Positions 1-11,290 of a stretch of DNA of 64,000 nt are shown here, piece by piece. How positions within the stretch are numbered: the stretch's first letter is position 1; each line of letters begins with the position of its first letter. The translations under genes and the position numbers were made by a program. The notes beneath the pieces were generated by a model, which saw only the letters and a list, made by a program, of their open reading frames with translations, made no database searches and was not told the origin of the DNA. Source of the stretch: Aquanectria penicillioides (taxonomy: Eukaryota > Ascomycota > Sordariomycetes > Hypocreales > Nectriaceae); NCBI GenBank assembly GCA_003415625.1, contig PYIU01000005.1, positions 1,493,001 to 1,557,000 on the forward strand, given 5' to 3'.

Positions 1-1
1 A

Positions 2-418
2 AGTCGCTTCAAGGATAAATTCGTCTCGGAGATCATGGCCGGGTGCAGCCATTGCTCCGTATCAACCGACCGGCCTTGCCAGGACTGTGAGACCGCGGGG
101 TCAGAGAAACCCATACTGTCTGCATCAGCCGCTTTAGAAAACAAGCAAATCAAGGAGGTCCATCTCACCGCGTTGCAGACTGCTCCTGGGAACTGCCTTC
201 TTCTCACTAGAGAAGGGACCCTCGCTCTCGGCCCCGTACAGACACAGATTGGGGATAGAATCTTCATCTTGAGCGGAGGACTCTGTCCGTACATTCTTCG
301 TAGGGACGACACCCCGAAATATCTGGGCCACCGGGCATTCCAGCTCGTGGGAGACTGTTATCTTGATAGAGTTCCGAAGTGGGAACCAGACAACTTGGAG
401 ACCGTCGCACTAGTTTAG
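2..418 (+). CDS. C-terminal part of a HET-domain (heterokaryon incompatibility) type protein, cut by the window edge
   Basis: The frame is open from base 2, upstream of the first ATG at 35, so this is the 3' end of a longer gene starting outside the window. About 138 residues are visible. The last 60 read GDRIFILSGGLCPYILRR, then YLGHRAFQLVGDCYLDRV. This resembles the conserved tail of many fungal HET proteins, in which a 'GD..(F/C).L.G...P.ILR' segment is followed by '..LVG(D/E).Y...'. The HET domain itself, which triggers incompatibility cell death, would lie upstream and is not seen. A Cys-rich stretch (CSHC, CQDC) lies near the start of the visible part. The gene converges on POL2, whose stop is about 140 bp away. 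The family call is by pattern only; another protein with this C-terminal module is possible. Confidence 0.55.
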   Translation, partial: SRFKDKFVSEIMAGCSHCSVSTDRPCQDCETAGSEKPILSASAALENKQIKEVHLTALQTAPGNCLLLTREGTLALGPVQTQIGDRIFILSGGLCPYILRRDDTPKYLGHRAFQLVGDCYLDRVPKWEPDNLETVALV

Positions 419-559
419 ACCTCGAGCGCAAGCAAAGCCAGAAGAAGACAGAAGAGACGATACAAAATAGAAATCACTGTTGATTCTATTCCGGTTGGGC
501 CGTATATACCTAATTTCCTTTGATGCCAGACTCCTCATCCATAGTCCCCCAAACTCCAT

Positions 560-3500
560 TTACAAGCCTTGGTACAAACCCTCAACGACGTCCGCCAACA
601 TCCTTAGACCGTAAAACTTGGCAACCTTCTTCATTACACTCAACTTTTTGTTGACATTCTGCCTCGAAACCACCTCTTTCCACTCTCCACTACACGTACA
701 ATGCTCCATGAAGTCATTGAGTCTGAGCGCACCACATCGGACACACTTCAAATCTTGAGTGGACCATTCGACAACCCAACTTTCCACCACAGTCAATAAC
801 CGCTCTTCAATCGCAACACGGTCGTATTCACTCTCACAGAAACCGCAACGCCAGCTTGCGCCTTCAGTAAAGAGGTCCTCGTCACGGCACAGGTCGAGGT
901 CTCTTGTCATAGTACAGTTGTCGCACGAAATCTGTGGTAGACGCAGAGTCTCCGAAGGATTGGCAAAGGCGCCTTCCTTTGAGAACTCACGAATTTCAAA
1001 TAGGGCCAGAAGCTCCTTGCGAAGGAGTCGGGCCTCAAGCGTAATGTTCTTATCTAGCGATAGAACCTGCATCAGAGACTTGACAAGCTCAAGGATGGGA
1101 TTGCGAGGAGTTAGATGTGAGCCTGGGAGGCTGGGGAAGGAATAATCCTCAGCAAGTTCCGGGTGCAACAACTCGCGCTTTTGTTTATTAATGAGACCGA
1201 GAATAGCCTTCTTCAGCGGCTTCTCAAAGGCTTTGCCTAGTATGACTTGGCCCTCTTCGTTTTCCAAGTTCCGGTTCGGTAATTGGGTGAGACGAGGGGT
1301 AGAATCGGGATCATTGTTCTGTGGTCGCTTGAGATTGTGCATCAGCTGTATAAATTCGATAACCCAGTCCTGGAACGCTGGCTGTAATCGGACAGGGAGG
1401 AACGTTGCCATTTGCCAATGCATGACCATTTCGAGATTTTGTTCGTCAGATTCCACAACCTCTTGGCATGCTTTGCCTCCATAGTTGTACTCGTCGTACC
1501 ACACCAGGTAGTCCCAATACTCTTTGATCTCCAAATCGATAAAATGGAAAAGGGGCTTGCTCTTGATCGACTTAATGATGTACTGGCTGTATGCGTAAGC
1601 GTTGCCGACCTCAGCCTTGGTAGTTTGCAGGATAAGTCGATTAGCACTGGCAAAGACGACTTGGGATCCCACACGGCGGAAGTCGGCCATCAGCTGCTGG
1701 AAGGCCTTGCGGGACATCATCTGCACGTAGTAATGTAACGCTCGGTCATACATGAACGAATCGGGATTCTCAACCCAGCGTACCAAGTGCTGGACCAACA
1801 CATCAGCCATGGTGCTTCCTCGACATGCTTCAGCCCACCATGCCTTGACCATTTCTCGGAGCACAAGGACACCCGCATTGGCAAACGCATTTTCCGACGC
1901 CAGTGTTTCTGAATCGTCTGCTCCAGGATTGAAGGATACAGAATCTGCACCCTCAAGCTCGTTGATGAGGGAGGATGTAAGGATGGTATTGATGGCAAGG
2001 TTTCGGACGTCAATGTCTATACACACAGACGAAAAAGTCCCTGGATTATTGACACTTGGCATCTTTACATTATCCAGTGGTCCAACGATATCATCGCTCT
2101 CGTAACCGGCGTGGTCAGGGCGAGGCCCGGGAGACCACCAGAGAACCACGCCATTAGCTTGGAGCCGACGAGCGTAAGCGACGTCGATCAAGAAACGAGG
2201 ATCGTCACGCTCAAGGTTGCAAAGAGGAACATCACCATATCGCGCCAAGGCAGTCAGATGCAGGATCCATGACCCAAGACCAAGGTAGTGCCCGACTAGA
2301 CGACGAGCAATCACAGCCTGCCAACCTAGTGGTGGCAAAGAACTGTCACTAGCATCATACTTGAGTGGTAGGATGGGGAAGTCGCCAAGGACGGGAACGT
2401 CATGAACAAGGAGCTTTCGTTGAGACGACTGCACCACCAACATTTGAGGCCGAGGTTCATCCTTGCGCATCTTCTTGACAACATCTCCAATCTCTAGGTG
2501 GGCCTTGCGTCGTGTGGTTACTTGCGTAATGCGGAAATTAATCTTCTCCTGGTAGGTAAAACAATCTTGCCAATTTGTTCCGGCGGCCTCCTCGGATCGC
2601 TTCGTAAGCATTTCTGAGTACATCCTGGTAATGTTTGGGAGATCTTGTCCAGAGTCCCTGTTCTTCTGAAGGATGATAACATGTGCCTGGTCAGTCGTAG
2701 TAGAGAAGATGCCAAAGATTTGACGTTCGCCGGCGGTGATATGAGAAATGTAGATGTAGGCGAGAGGGGACGAGTCAAGGTAAGTTCGGGGCTTCAATGG
2801 CCGCTTTAGACCGGCTAGGTCAAACCCTTGCTCGAGACCTTTTCCAAGAACTGCGTGTTGCTTTTCATCAATTGTACACTGATTTCCAAGTCGGAGGACT
2901 GCCCGCATATTGAGCGGCACCTGCTTTTCGTAGACTCCCTCGACACTGGGGTGGTTGAAAAGCAGCGAGAACTTCTCGCTCTCGTTGAAATAAGTATCTT
3001 CTTGAACAGTGAGCTTGAAAAGATTGCTTGAAGGATGACCGTTGGGAAGTGTGTAGTTGACTTGCTCAACTTCGCAACCGTCAACTTCAACGTCTGGCAG
3101 GTCATTGCTCTTCAAGTTGAGGAAGACCTGGCGGGGTACGTTGATTTTTAGCGTGTGGATCTTGGCATCGATCAAGACATGAGCGGTCACAATTCCGGGC
3201 GCATCAGTCGTCTTCAGATGCAAGACTTGCCAAGTGTTCATGTAAGTAATATGCGCTTGCTTCATGAACGTTTGCTGGATATTGCTTCCCGCGTGGCCTC
3301 GTCGATCTCCGAACAGCTGACGTCTTCGAATTCGTGCCTGCTTCTGTAGCTTCCATTTTTGCTTTTGGTATTCTAGGAATGCAGGATAGTCATCTGAAGG
3401 GCTGGGCATGACCTTGGGCAATGCAGCCATAGGGTCTGTGTTCTCGGCCGGCTCAGGAGATTTGCGCTTCTGGACAGTGGGAGCTGGGGTCGTTTGAGAA

Positions 3501-6500
3501 GCAGCAATCGCTGAGCTGACGAGCTTGGGCTTCAGCAATTTGTTGCCAAAATCTTCCATGTCATCCATACGCGAGCCATTGATATTCGTAATGTCTCCAA
3601 GTGGCTCTTTGCTGAAGAGGTCGGTAAGCTTCTTCTGCTTCATCTTATCCTCTTTGATGTTGATTCTTCTCTGAAGCCAGTCGGGGTGGGCGACTCTAGG
3701 GACAGGGTTGCGAACTTTCTGGAGAGCAGCAGGAATGGTAATGAGCTTTTGGATGACGGAACCCAGACGCTCGAGGTAGTAATCCCAGTCGAGGAGCGCA
3801 CGGGGATCGGTATCGGCGGGCTCCTCCTTTAGCCATTTTTTGAGATATGTTCGCTTCACAGTCTCCTCGGCGGAAAAGATTGCAACAGGAACGGCTCGCT
3901 CGGTAACAGGTGCGTTCTTGGGTCTAGCGCAGATGATGAACTTACAGTTCAAACCCTTGTCCTTTACCATCTGCTCACCCAAGAAATCTGCTAACCGTTT
4001 CGCAGTCGTGATACTGGTTGACTTTTGTGACCCGTACTCCTCCAATGTCTTTGACATACTTCGGTTCTCGGAAATGAGCTCCATGAGCTCCTCATCAGCG
4101 AGTGTCGAACCCTTGCTGTGCAGGACATCGAGCCACCGGTTGGCAACTTTAGCGACAGCTCCGTAGCACTCTGCTAAGGTAGTACCTTCAAGGAAAAACT
4201 TGAAGATTTGCTGTTGGAAGATCTTGATAAGCTTGAGCTCACCACGGCGCTTGACCTCGAAACCTTTCAACTCGGCTAGACTTCCATCATCGTTGAAGAC
4301 AGCGTACCGCTTCTTTAAATTCTTGTCTTCTTCTTTTGAGGTGGGCAGAACCATGGCCTTGTACGGGCCATCGACCTCGAAAAAGATGGAGTTATCACTG
4401 TGCGTCTCATACTTGAGTGTCTTCTTGTCAACCAAAGTCTGGTATTGGTGGTTGGTGAATTTGGCATGAACTAGATGGTTAAGCATCACACAGGGGTATG
4501 AAATATTAACCTTCTTCCCGTTCTTGAGTTTGAATGAAAAGTTCTCGGGAAAACTGGCCGGAAGCATACACCAGATACCATCGGTATCCAGCTCAAGAGG
4601 TCGACCGAGACGCTCCACAAGCTGTCTAGCCATCTGAATGATGTGGGCTCCAGTCAAGCAAGTAACACCGGCCATTTCCAAGGAGTACCATCGGGAACCC
4701 TTTCTCATGACGTATCCGTAGAAAGAGTTGAGAATGACTTTGTGAGCAAGCTGGAGTGAGTCGTACAGAATAATCATCTTCTTGGCCGCATCGACTTCAC
4801 TTGAGGCTGCCCCTGAAGACTTGAGAGCCTCTGTCTTCCCCTTCCAGACCTTCGCTTTGCCTTTGTAGTCATATCGACGATCACGGAAGTCTCGAACGGT
4901 GTTGATGTAGAAGGGATTCTCTCGCTGGCAAATGATGGCCTCTCGGACGATGGTAGTGGAGTCGTGAATTTTGTGATAGACCTTTTGTGAATACAGCTGA
5001 AGACGTTTTCGGATAAGGCCGGCTTGATCATCCGCGCTCAACTCCTGAAATGTCCGCATAGGACTGCTAGGAAACTTGCCGGGAAATCTTTCGTGCTCCA
5101 ATGCATTTCGAATCATGTTGTACTCGTCTCGTTTAGCAGGAATATACTCTCCTCGCCATGCCCAGGGCAATCTCCTGTCACAAGTCTTGCCTGGTCGGTT
5201 GAAGTCGCAGGCTGCGCAGTCGGCTTCCTTGATCATCGAGTCAGGTTGCAACCGGTTGGTCGTCATAATGTTGGGATACATGGAGGCAACGTCCAAGTGG
5301 TAAATTAGGGGCGTTTCGTGTCGATTGGGCGTCTCCTTTAGTTTCTTGAGCTTGTTTGCGATTTGCTCCTTGACTTCCTCGTAATTCTCCACGTCCTCGA
5401 ACTTTTTATTTTCTTCAACAGTGATGACAAACTTCAAAGCGGCATCTAGGTCATTGAGAAGTTCGTCGATTGCGGAAGGTTCGACGGCGAAATCGACAGG
5501 AATATCAGCGCGGAAAACACCTGCTTCGATACTTTCGACGTGACCACCAACGTAAGTTTCTGAGTCGAGAAGATGGCCATCCCAGAAAGCCTCCTTGGGT
5601 GTAATGTACTTGTTAGGTAGTACAATCTCCCTTTGATAGGCTTGCACCATCAGCAACATCTCACACAGCGTACCCGTTCCTTTTCTCAACACATCATCGC
5701 CGCCTAGGGGGAGAATGGTACATAGTGAGAAAATGAAGGGATGCACATATTTCATGTACAAGTAGTAGGTAGCGACGGCATCCGACACGGAGTACTCAGC
5801 TAGAGTCTGCGGCCTCTCACTTGCGTATGGGGTCATCAATTCTGGGTCAAGCTCGTCGGGGTCGTATCCAAGCTTTGCAACTGTGACGGCCTTCAAACCT
5901 CGAGAACCTTGAGGAAGGTAAGAATCTCGGTTGACCCAGTGAAAACAGTCCATGTGGACGCTGTAATTGCACTTGTACTGGTCCTCGCTATCCTTCTTCC
6001 AGCCAATCTCATGGTACATGTCGATACCGTTGACACTTGCTCTTGCCTCGACGAATGGCCAATCGAAAAAGTCACCGTTGTAAGTCGCAATGACGGTTGG
6101 GCGAGCTTCTTTGATGTGCAGGAAGAACCTTTCAATGAGGGCCTTCTCGTTGGGTTCGTTGAAAATCATGAAAGGGCCGGGGTACTCGGGTTTAGGTGTA
6201 TAGTCGAAGTCACCAATGTCTTCGGAGAGGATTTGGCGATTGGTGATTAGAAAACCTTGGCCGTCAATCATGTACGAGACCATAATGATCTGGTCAATGG
6301 CGGCGTCAGGGAATTTTAGAGGCAGTTTGGAGGTCTCGATATCGTAGGCCATAACCACAGGTTCTGCGGGAAGTGACCTTTCTTCACTTGGGTAGATCTT
6401 TGTTACGCCGTGTTTGGCCTCGACAAAGTACCACTTTCCTGCTCGTATATCTGCAATTTATTGTCAAAGGCTTGCCAATTTATCGTGGAGAAAAGGGACT

Positions 6501-7311
6501 TACCCAAGTCTATCATTACTCTTACATGGTATGGAACATCGTATTCTCTAATATCGACAATGTAGTCGCTAGCATCCGCAAACGAATTGGTCATGGGTCG
6601 TTCATCATCTCGTAAATCGTCAAAAAGGTCAAAGTTGCCGTTTGAACTATGCCAGCACGTGTTAGAATCCGGTGATTGTTTTGGGACACAGACGCCAACT
6701 TACGTTGCAACCTCAGCATATGCATCCATGGCATTCATGTTCTTCTTGTTCTTCTCCGCAATGGGCATGATGTCCCTTCTCGCGGCCATTAGGTCATTGA
6801 CGTTCGCAAACCTGAGTTCGAGGAACGTCCGCCGGTAGCCAAGCAAGTGGTTTGGCATGTTCAGATCGTCTTTTTCGACTCGGCGTATCGTCTTGATAAC
6901 GCCATCACCTGGTACCCTCTTGACCCATTCCTCAACCTCAGACTCATGGCCCTTCCTGACAGCGATCAAGAAGTATGGATCATATTCCACTGTCGCCTTG
7001 AATGTTGATCCATCTTCCTCGATGAAGTAGCAGTCAAGCGCAGCTCGACCACCGGGTATCCGTTCGTCTTCGATGGACGTAGGCTGGACATTGACGAGCC
7101 AACCTTCCTTCTTCTTTCCACTCTCATACCGGGCGAAGCCCATGTTCTCGTCAATGCTATGGGCTAGTCGAGTGCGCTCCCATTTCTCGTCTGCTGAAGT
7201 AGCTTCTGACCTTGAGGAAGCGGCGAATGTTCGTGTTCGGGCGCCATGATAGGCGGTTTTGCCTCCGCGGCGAAAGCCTTTTTGCGGGCGGCGGAGGCTT
7301 GTGTTGGGCAT
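560..7311 (-). CDS. POL2: DNA polymerase epsilon catalytic subunit
   Basis: This is the leading-strand replicative polymerase with 3'-5' proofreading, acting in the nucleus in the Pol epsilon holoenzyme. Three exons (7311-6704, 6646-6504, 6450-560) are joined by introns of 57 and 53 bp with GTAAGT donors. They give about 2213 aa; yeast Pol2 has 2222. The exonuclease Exo I motif DIE falls at residues 287-289. Polymerase motif A (DVASMYPN) is near 637, motif B (KVILNSFYGYV) near 820-830, and motif C (DTDG) near 872-875, each within a few residues of the yeast positions. The C-terminal inactive polymerase half is present. The protein ends in two Cys clusters (CDNC...CGFC and CVRCG...CTC), the zinc and Fe-S module that binds the B subunit. 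The start is the ATG at 7311, in MPNTSLRRPQKGF; upstream in-frame codons are not family-like. The gene is divergent from COX20. Confidence 0.97.
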
Positions 7312-7591
7312 CGTGGGGGAGCGTTTCGTAGTAGGTGGGAGAAAATGGGACGGCGAGGCGACTTTCCAGTTACTGTGCCCGGGACACTCCAAGCAACACG
7401 GCAGTCGTCATGAGAGGAAGAAACAGATTACAAGGAGCTGCGGGGCAAAATACAAAGATTGACGCCTAAGCCGCCGAGGAAAAGTCAACAATGAGCTTTA
7501 TGTGAAGCGGAGTGTTTGTGTCTGTTGCGGAAGCGACGCCAGAGAAAGGGCAGGGGCTCAAAAGCCTTGACCAAGATTGGTAGATTTCGAG

Positions 7592-7607
7592 ACGCGTAGA
7601 TACGCGT
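7592..7607. promoter_or_regulatory. Two MluI cell-cycle boxes (ACGCGT) in the POL2/COX20 divergent promoter
   Basis: ACGCGT occurs at 7592-7597 and again at 7602-7607, ten bases apart. They lie 280-300 bp upstream of the POL2 start, inside the 527-bp spacer shared with COX20. In yeasts this hexamer is the binding site of MBF (Mbp1/Swi6 or Cdc10 complexes), which switches on DNA-replication genes, POL2 among them, at G1/S. The motif is palindromic, so it could also act on COX20, although S-phase control is expected for POL2. Function is inferred from the motif and the neighbouring gene. Confidence 0.6.
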
Positions 7608-7838
7608 CCAGCGCGACACGCTCGTTCTGGCCCCACTATAGTTTAATGGATTTCCTGTCAGCCCGTGAAAGTCACAAAGTCGCAGCGGCATCGAAAGGAA
7701 CCTTGACGCACGGGCCACTTTCAGACGGGGCAACGCCATTTTCAAGCGTCATCGGGTCGGCCCATAGGCAGACTGGCTCTGCAAAGGCGACTTTGGCCGA
7801 CTTTCATGATACCCATTGCGTCACAGAGGTAGCCAGAA

Positions 7839-8429
7839 ATGGCCCCAACACAGGAGGATGGGCAATTGCAGCCACAGGCGCCGTCGCAACCGCAAATCAA
7901 CCCCGGCGACAAGACCCTTCACGTCTGGTCTAAGCCAGTAGAGCAAACTGAATCACAGGATGGAACAAAGAACCACAACGAACGACCGACAATCTCGGAC
8001 GCCGTGTCCATGATCAAGAAGGAAGACTTTGTCAACATTGCTGGCACGCCATGCGCCCGCCAGGGGCTTCTCACGGGAATTGCATCTGGTGCCGGCCTCG
8101 GAGGATTGAAGTTTGTGATCCAAGGCTAGACATCCCGCCTAGTGCTTCGGCGCTGCGATGACCCCGCCAATGTGCTCACAAGTTCATCAGGAAACGCTAC
8201 CAAGGCTGCTAACTGGGCCGTCGGAATCTTTGTCCTCGGAAGCATGGCATCTTACGAATACTGCCAGTATCTCCGCCGGGTCGAGCGTCGACAGATGAAG
8301 CGACAGATCGAGATCGTGTCAGAAAACCGGAGAGAACAGGCAAAGAAGCTTGTGGAAGCGAAGAAGGAACACCAACGGCTAGAGAACGAGCGCAAGGCTA
8401 CAGAGAAGCCTTGGTACAAGTTCTGGTGA
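7839..8429 (+). CDS. COX20: Cytochrome c oxidase assembly protein COX20 (FAM36A family)
   Basis: COX20 is a mitochondrial inner-membrane chaperone that binds newly made Cox2 and presents it for processing and copper insertion. Exon 1 (7839-8124) ends in a glycine-rich first membrane segment (GIASGAGLGGLKFVIQ). Exon 2 (8191-8429) holds the family signature KAANWAVGIFVLGSMASYEYC, followed by YLRRVERRQMK and a charged helix ending in WYKFW. The total is about 174 aa. The frame is stopped by TAG at 8127, and both halves are in the same phase. The only join found that keeps both conserved segments is a 66-bp intron at 8125-8190, with a GC donor and a TCATCAG acceptor. An alternative GT donor at 8111 with an acceptor at 8182 also keeps frame but removes the conserved KFVIQ. 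The gene shares a divergent promoter with POL2. Confidence 0.82.
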
Positions 8430-8949
8430 ACTTGAGACCTGGTTCATCTCGTATCAACGTGTATGAGTATGTGTGGAATCTACTGGGCTACACCTCCAGA
8501 ATCGAAGCAAAATTCTTGTACAGTACAACAAGGTTCACACGACAAAAGACAAATAAAAGAACAAGAAAACTCCGAAATGTTAGGATTTATCCTTATTGAA
8601 GTTACACCAATCCCGCCAATTAAGCCGAGAAAGGCCTAAGATTCCGTGAAGAACTGGGTATAAAAAAAGAGGAGAATTGAAAAGTCATGAGTTATCGTCC
8701 GTAACTGTCGTCCAAGTAACACCAAATAACCCGTGAGAGTGTCCCAACAACTTTGGATGAGAATAAAGTGTAAACCGGTGCATATGCCATCGTAAAAAAC
8801 AACAACGAAGACGAGGAAGGAAAAAAAAAAAACGCCAGAGTAAAAAGAGATGGCCCAAAGGTTAGAGCCCAGCTGCATTCCCATCATAAAAAAACCAGAG
8901 CCGCCCGCCAGCCAGTTTCGTCATCGCACTATCATCATCAAGCGGTTTA
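8430..8949. other. Convergent intergenic spacer between COX20 and the 8950-9798 gene
   Basis: This 520-bp spacer lies between two convergent genes and should hold both 3' UTRs. It is A-rich, with runs of A near 8660 and 8820-8832. No conserved reading frame, RNA gene or repeat was recognised. Confidence 0.6.
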
Positions 8950-9798
8950 TCATCCAGTCGTTATGACAACATTCTGAGTCTCTGCATCCATAAACCTGAC
9001 CTTCCTTGACGGAGACTTCTCGCCTGGTAGAATGGTGATCTCGGCACCGCCACGACGTCTTTGGTTGCGCCTGGCCCTTGCGTCGCTCTCCTCTCGCTTG
9101 CGGTACTCTGCCATCTGCTGCCTTCTCCTTATGGACCTGGCTTGGGCGAGAGCAGGCGTGGGCTTGAACCCGATGCCGTTGATGCCAGTGCCGTCGTCGT
9201 CCTCGTCCTCGGGGTCATAGATGGTGATTTCGTCCTCCTGCCATGTCAGGGCGGCCCTTACCGGATCGACAATCTCTACCTCGTCCTCGTCGTCGTCCTC
9301 GCCCAGCCGTCTCGATATCCTTTTGAAACGTAGAGGGGGCGAGCCGGTCCTTTTCTTGACTCTCAACTTGGAGTCGGCTAATCGGCCGGAAGGGAACACA
9401 CGATGGAGGGGAGCCCCGGACTTCGGCGCCTTGGGTAGCTGGGGCTCCGCTTCTTCCAGAGGCTTCTCTATCGATGGCGGTAGACTGAGGGGAAGAGGAT
9501 CAATCAGATTCTCAACTAAGTCGGCAACATGATCGACCTGAGGGGCATCAAGCATCACATCATCCGATCGCTGGCGCTTCCTCAAAGACTCGATGACATC
9601 GCTGTCGTCGTTGGGTGCCCCGCCCCCACTTTCCAGGGCAAGGCCACGGAACTTCTGAGTGACGGATGATCGTGGACTGCTGCTGCCGTCTTCAGAGGTT
9701 GAGGCGTTCGGGGGCTCAAAAGAGAACTTGATGGGCGATAGCCAGGGCTCCTCGCCGCGCTTGCGCTTCGGAGTGCTGTTGGGCGACGCGGCGGCCAT
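8950..9798 (-). CDS. Hypothetical protein with acidic middle and basic C-terminal tail
   Basis: One uninterrupted frame of 282 codons starts with MAAASPNSTPKRKRGEEPW. I do not recognise the family. The N-terminus has a bipartite basic patch (PKRKRG) that could be a nuclear localisation signal. Residues 30-60 are Ser-rich. A second basic block (LRVKKRTGSPPLRFKRISRR) is followed by an acidic stretch (about 170-205, DEDEVEIVD and DPEDEDDDGTG). Then comes a charged region likely to be helical (ARSIRRRQQMAEYRKREE) and a short tail with SRKVRF. This composition suggests a nuclear, chromatin- or RNA-associated protein, but that is inference. Coding status is supported by frame length, the amino-acid pattern and a good start context (GGCCATGGC-like in the gene sense). 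No intron is needed. It is convergent with COX20. Confidence 0.7.
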   Translation of the reverse strand: MAAASPNSTPKRKRGEEPWLSPIKFSFEPPNASTSEDGSSSPRSSVTQKFRGLALESGGGAPNDDSDVIESLRKRQRSDDVMLDAPQVDHVADLVENLIDPLPLSLPPSIEKPLEEAEPQLPKAPKSGAPLHRVFPSGRLADSKLRVKKRTGSPPLRFKRISRRLGEDDDEDEVEIVDPVRAALTWQEDEITIYDPEDEDDDGTGINGIGFKPTPALAQARSIRRRQQMAEYRKREESDARARRNQRRRGGAEITILPGEKSPSRKVRFMDAETQNVVITTG

Positions 9799-10698
9799 TG
9801 CGATGTTTGCGTGAGCCGCCTTTGTTCTGGGCGTGAGCTGGAGACGCTGGAGATGTGGGCTGGCTCAGTCAGTGACCTCGAGGGTACGTCGTGTTGGGGT
9901 GGCTCATGGTCTGTGGCCTGTGCATGTACCACCCGGCAAGGTCACACTGGCCAGTGTCACGTCCGTCAAGTTGCCAGGCATGGTAACACAATTGTTAGTG
10001 GCGTTGACTCGGGTTAAACTCAACCGGGTATCGAGGCTACGGCAATTATAGTTGCTATCAGCCAAGCGCAAGTACCGTCACCGGAGATGCTTTGAGCCTC
10101 GAGTTTCGGGTCGGTACCTCGGTGGGTGACATGTTGCTCACATCAAGGGAAAAGCCTCACGTTACTGCGTCCCCAATACCCGTAATCTGCATTCTTTAAA
10201 ATAGGAGACTTAGATCCAGGAAACCGTAATACTCCTCCATCCACATGTTAAATACCTAGGGGGTCTGCCCGACGTCATGCTTGAAGGGCATTTCCAGCCG
10301 CTCTGCAAGGCCTCTGCAAGGTACCCAGCCTGGTGACAGGTCCCGATGAGGTGTAGCCTACATTCCCCTTCCCTCCCTCCCTCACTGTGTCTCTCTCCCG
10401 AAACCAACACAACGCCATCATTGAGATCTTGCGTATATGCCTGTGCTGTCACTTTGCCCTGGATGGCCATGCTCTAGGCACCTCCATCTCATATATGACA
10501 GAGCGCGAAGATCTTCCCAGATCTTCCTTTACCCATACCCATACCCAATACGCCCGCTGGTTGAAATGTAGACGCCTGCGCCTGCGCCGTTGTGCCCAGA
10601 AAGGAGCAATGCATGTAGTGGAATGCCATGGTTGTGCAATAGATTGTGTGTATGTGTGTCGTCATTCGTCTTAATATCCGAGGCCACTCTTAAAACAC
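9799..10698. other. Intergenic spacer without recognised genes
   Basis: About 900 bp lie between two minus-strand genes. The part near 9800-9950 is the likely promoter of the hypothetical gene. A TACCTAGGGG sequence at 10251 is related to the palindrome described elsewhere. A pyrimidine-rich tract (cttccctccctccctcactg) lies near 10365-10390. Short frames here show no family resemblance. Confidence 0.5.
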
Positions 10699-11290
10699 TC
10701 AACCATTCTGAATAGCCTGGGTTCACGTTAGATACACTGTGCTGTTTGTTGATGGTACTGCCAACCATGTCTCGGACTGGCATGATTTGTTGAACACTCA
10801 CCCTGAGAAGCTTGCCTCGGGCACCGATGGTGTCGACACCAAGCTCTTGTAGTTCCGCATCACTTAAGCGCGACACCTGAGCTGGCGACAACCCCGTCAG
10901 GCACCTTTCATATTTATGTAGCCTCAACGCCCTGAGCCACTTTGTAATCCATTTAGGATCCTGTGAGTTGTGAGGGAACACGGGCATGACCCATTTCGTC
11001 CTGTTAGATGGCTGCACAAGTAGTTCCTCCTGCCGGCGCCATAGCTCTCGCTTGCGATCCTTCAAACTCTGGATCAGTGGTTCTATCTCACGGAGACACG
11101 GCAGCTCAGCGATGGAGTTTAAGGCAGAGACCCTCTCCTCGTCGTTTAGAACTGCGAACCAAGTTTTGATAATGTCCAGCTCCTTGCCCATCCTGTTGGC
11201 ATCGACGGCCGCCTCGGCATGGTGGAAGAGCAGAGGGGAGCTGGAGACCGACGATGTCGATCCCGAAATGGAACTAGAATATGAAGACAT
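10699..11290 (-). CDS. Small SAM-domain protein related to the Vts1/Smaug RNA-binding SAM
   Basis: Two exons (11290-10802 and 10716-10699) flank an 85-bp intron with donor GTGAGT, a CTAAC branch site and a CAG acceptor; the protein is about 168 aa. The C-terminal 60 residues form a sterile alpha motif: WLRALRLHKYERCL, then GLSPAQVSRLSDAELQELGV and TIGARGKLLRAIQNG. The pattern W(L)..LRLHKY and G..GAR.K(L/M)L is typical of the Vts1/Smaug class, which binds CNGG RNA hairpins and recruits deadenylase. The N-terminal half has a predicted helical region (residues 25-85) and no recognised domain. The protein is much shorter than full Vts1 (several hundred residues), so it is probably a distinct small member. 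The start at 11290 (MSSYSSS) was preferred to 11311 on context. Reading through the intron would add an implausible His/Asn-rich tail. Confidence 0.75.
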
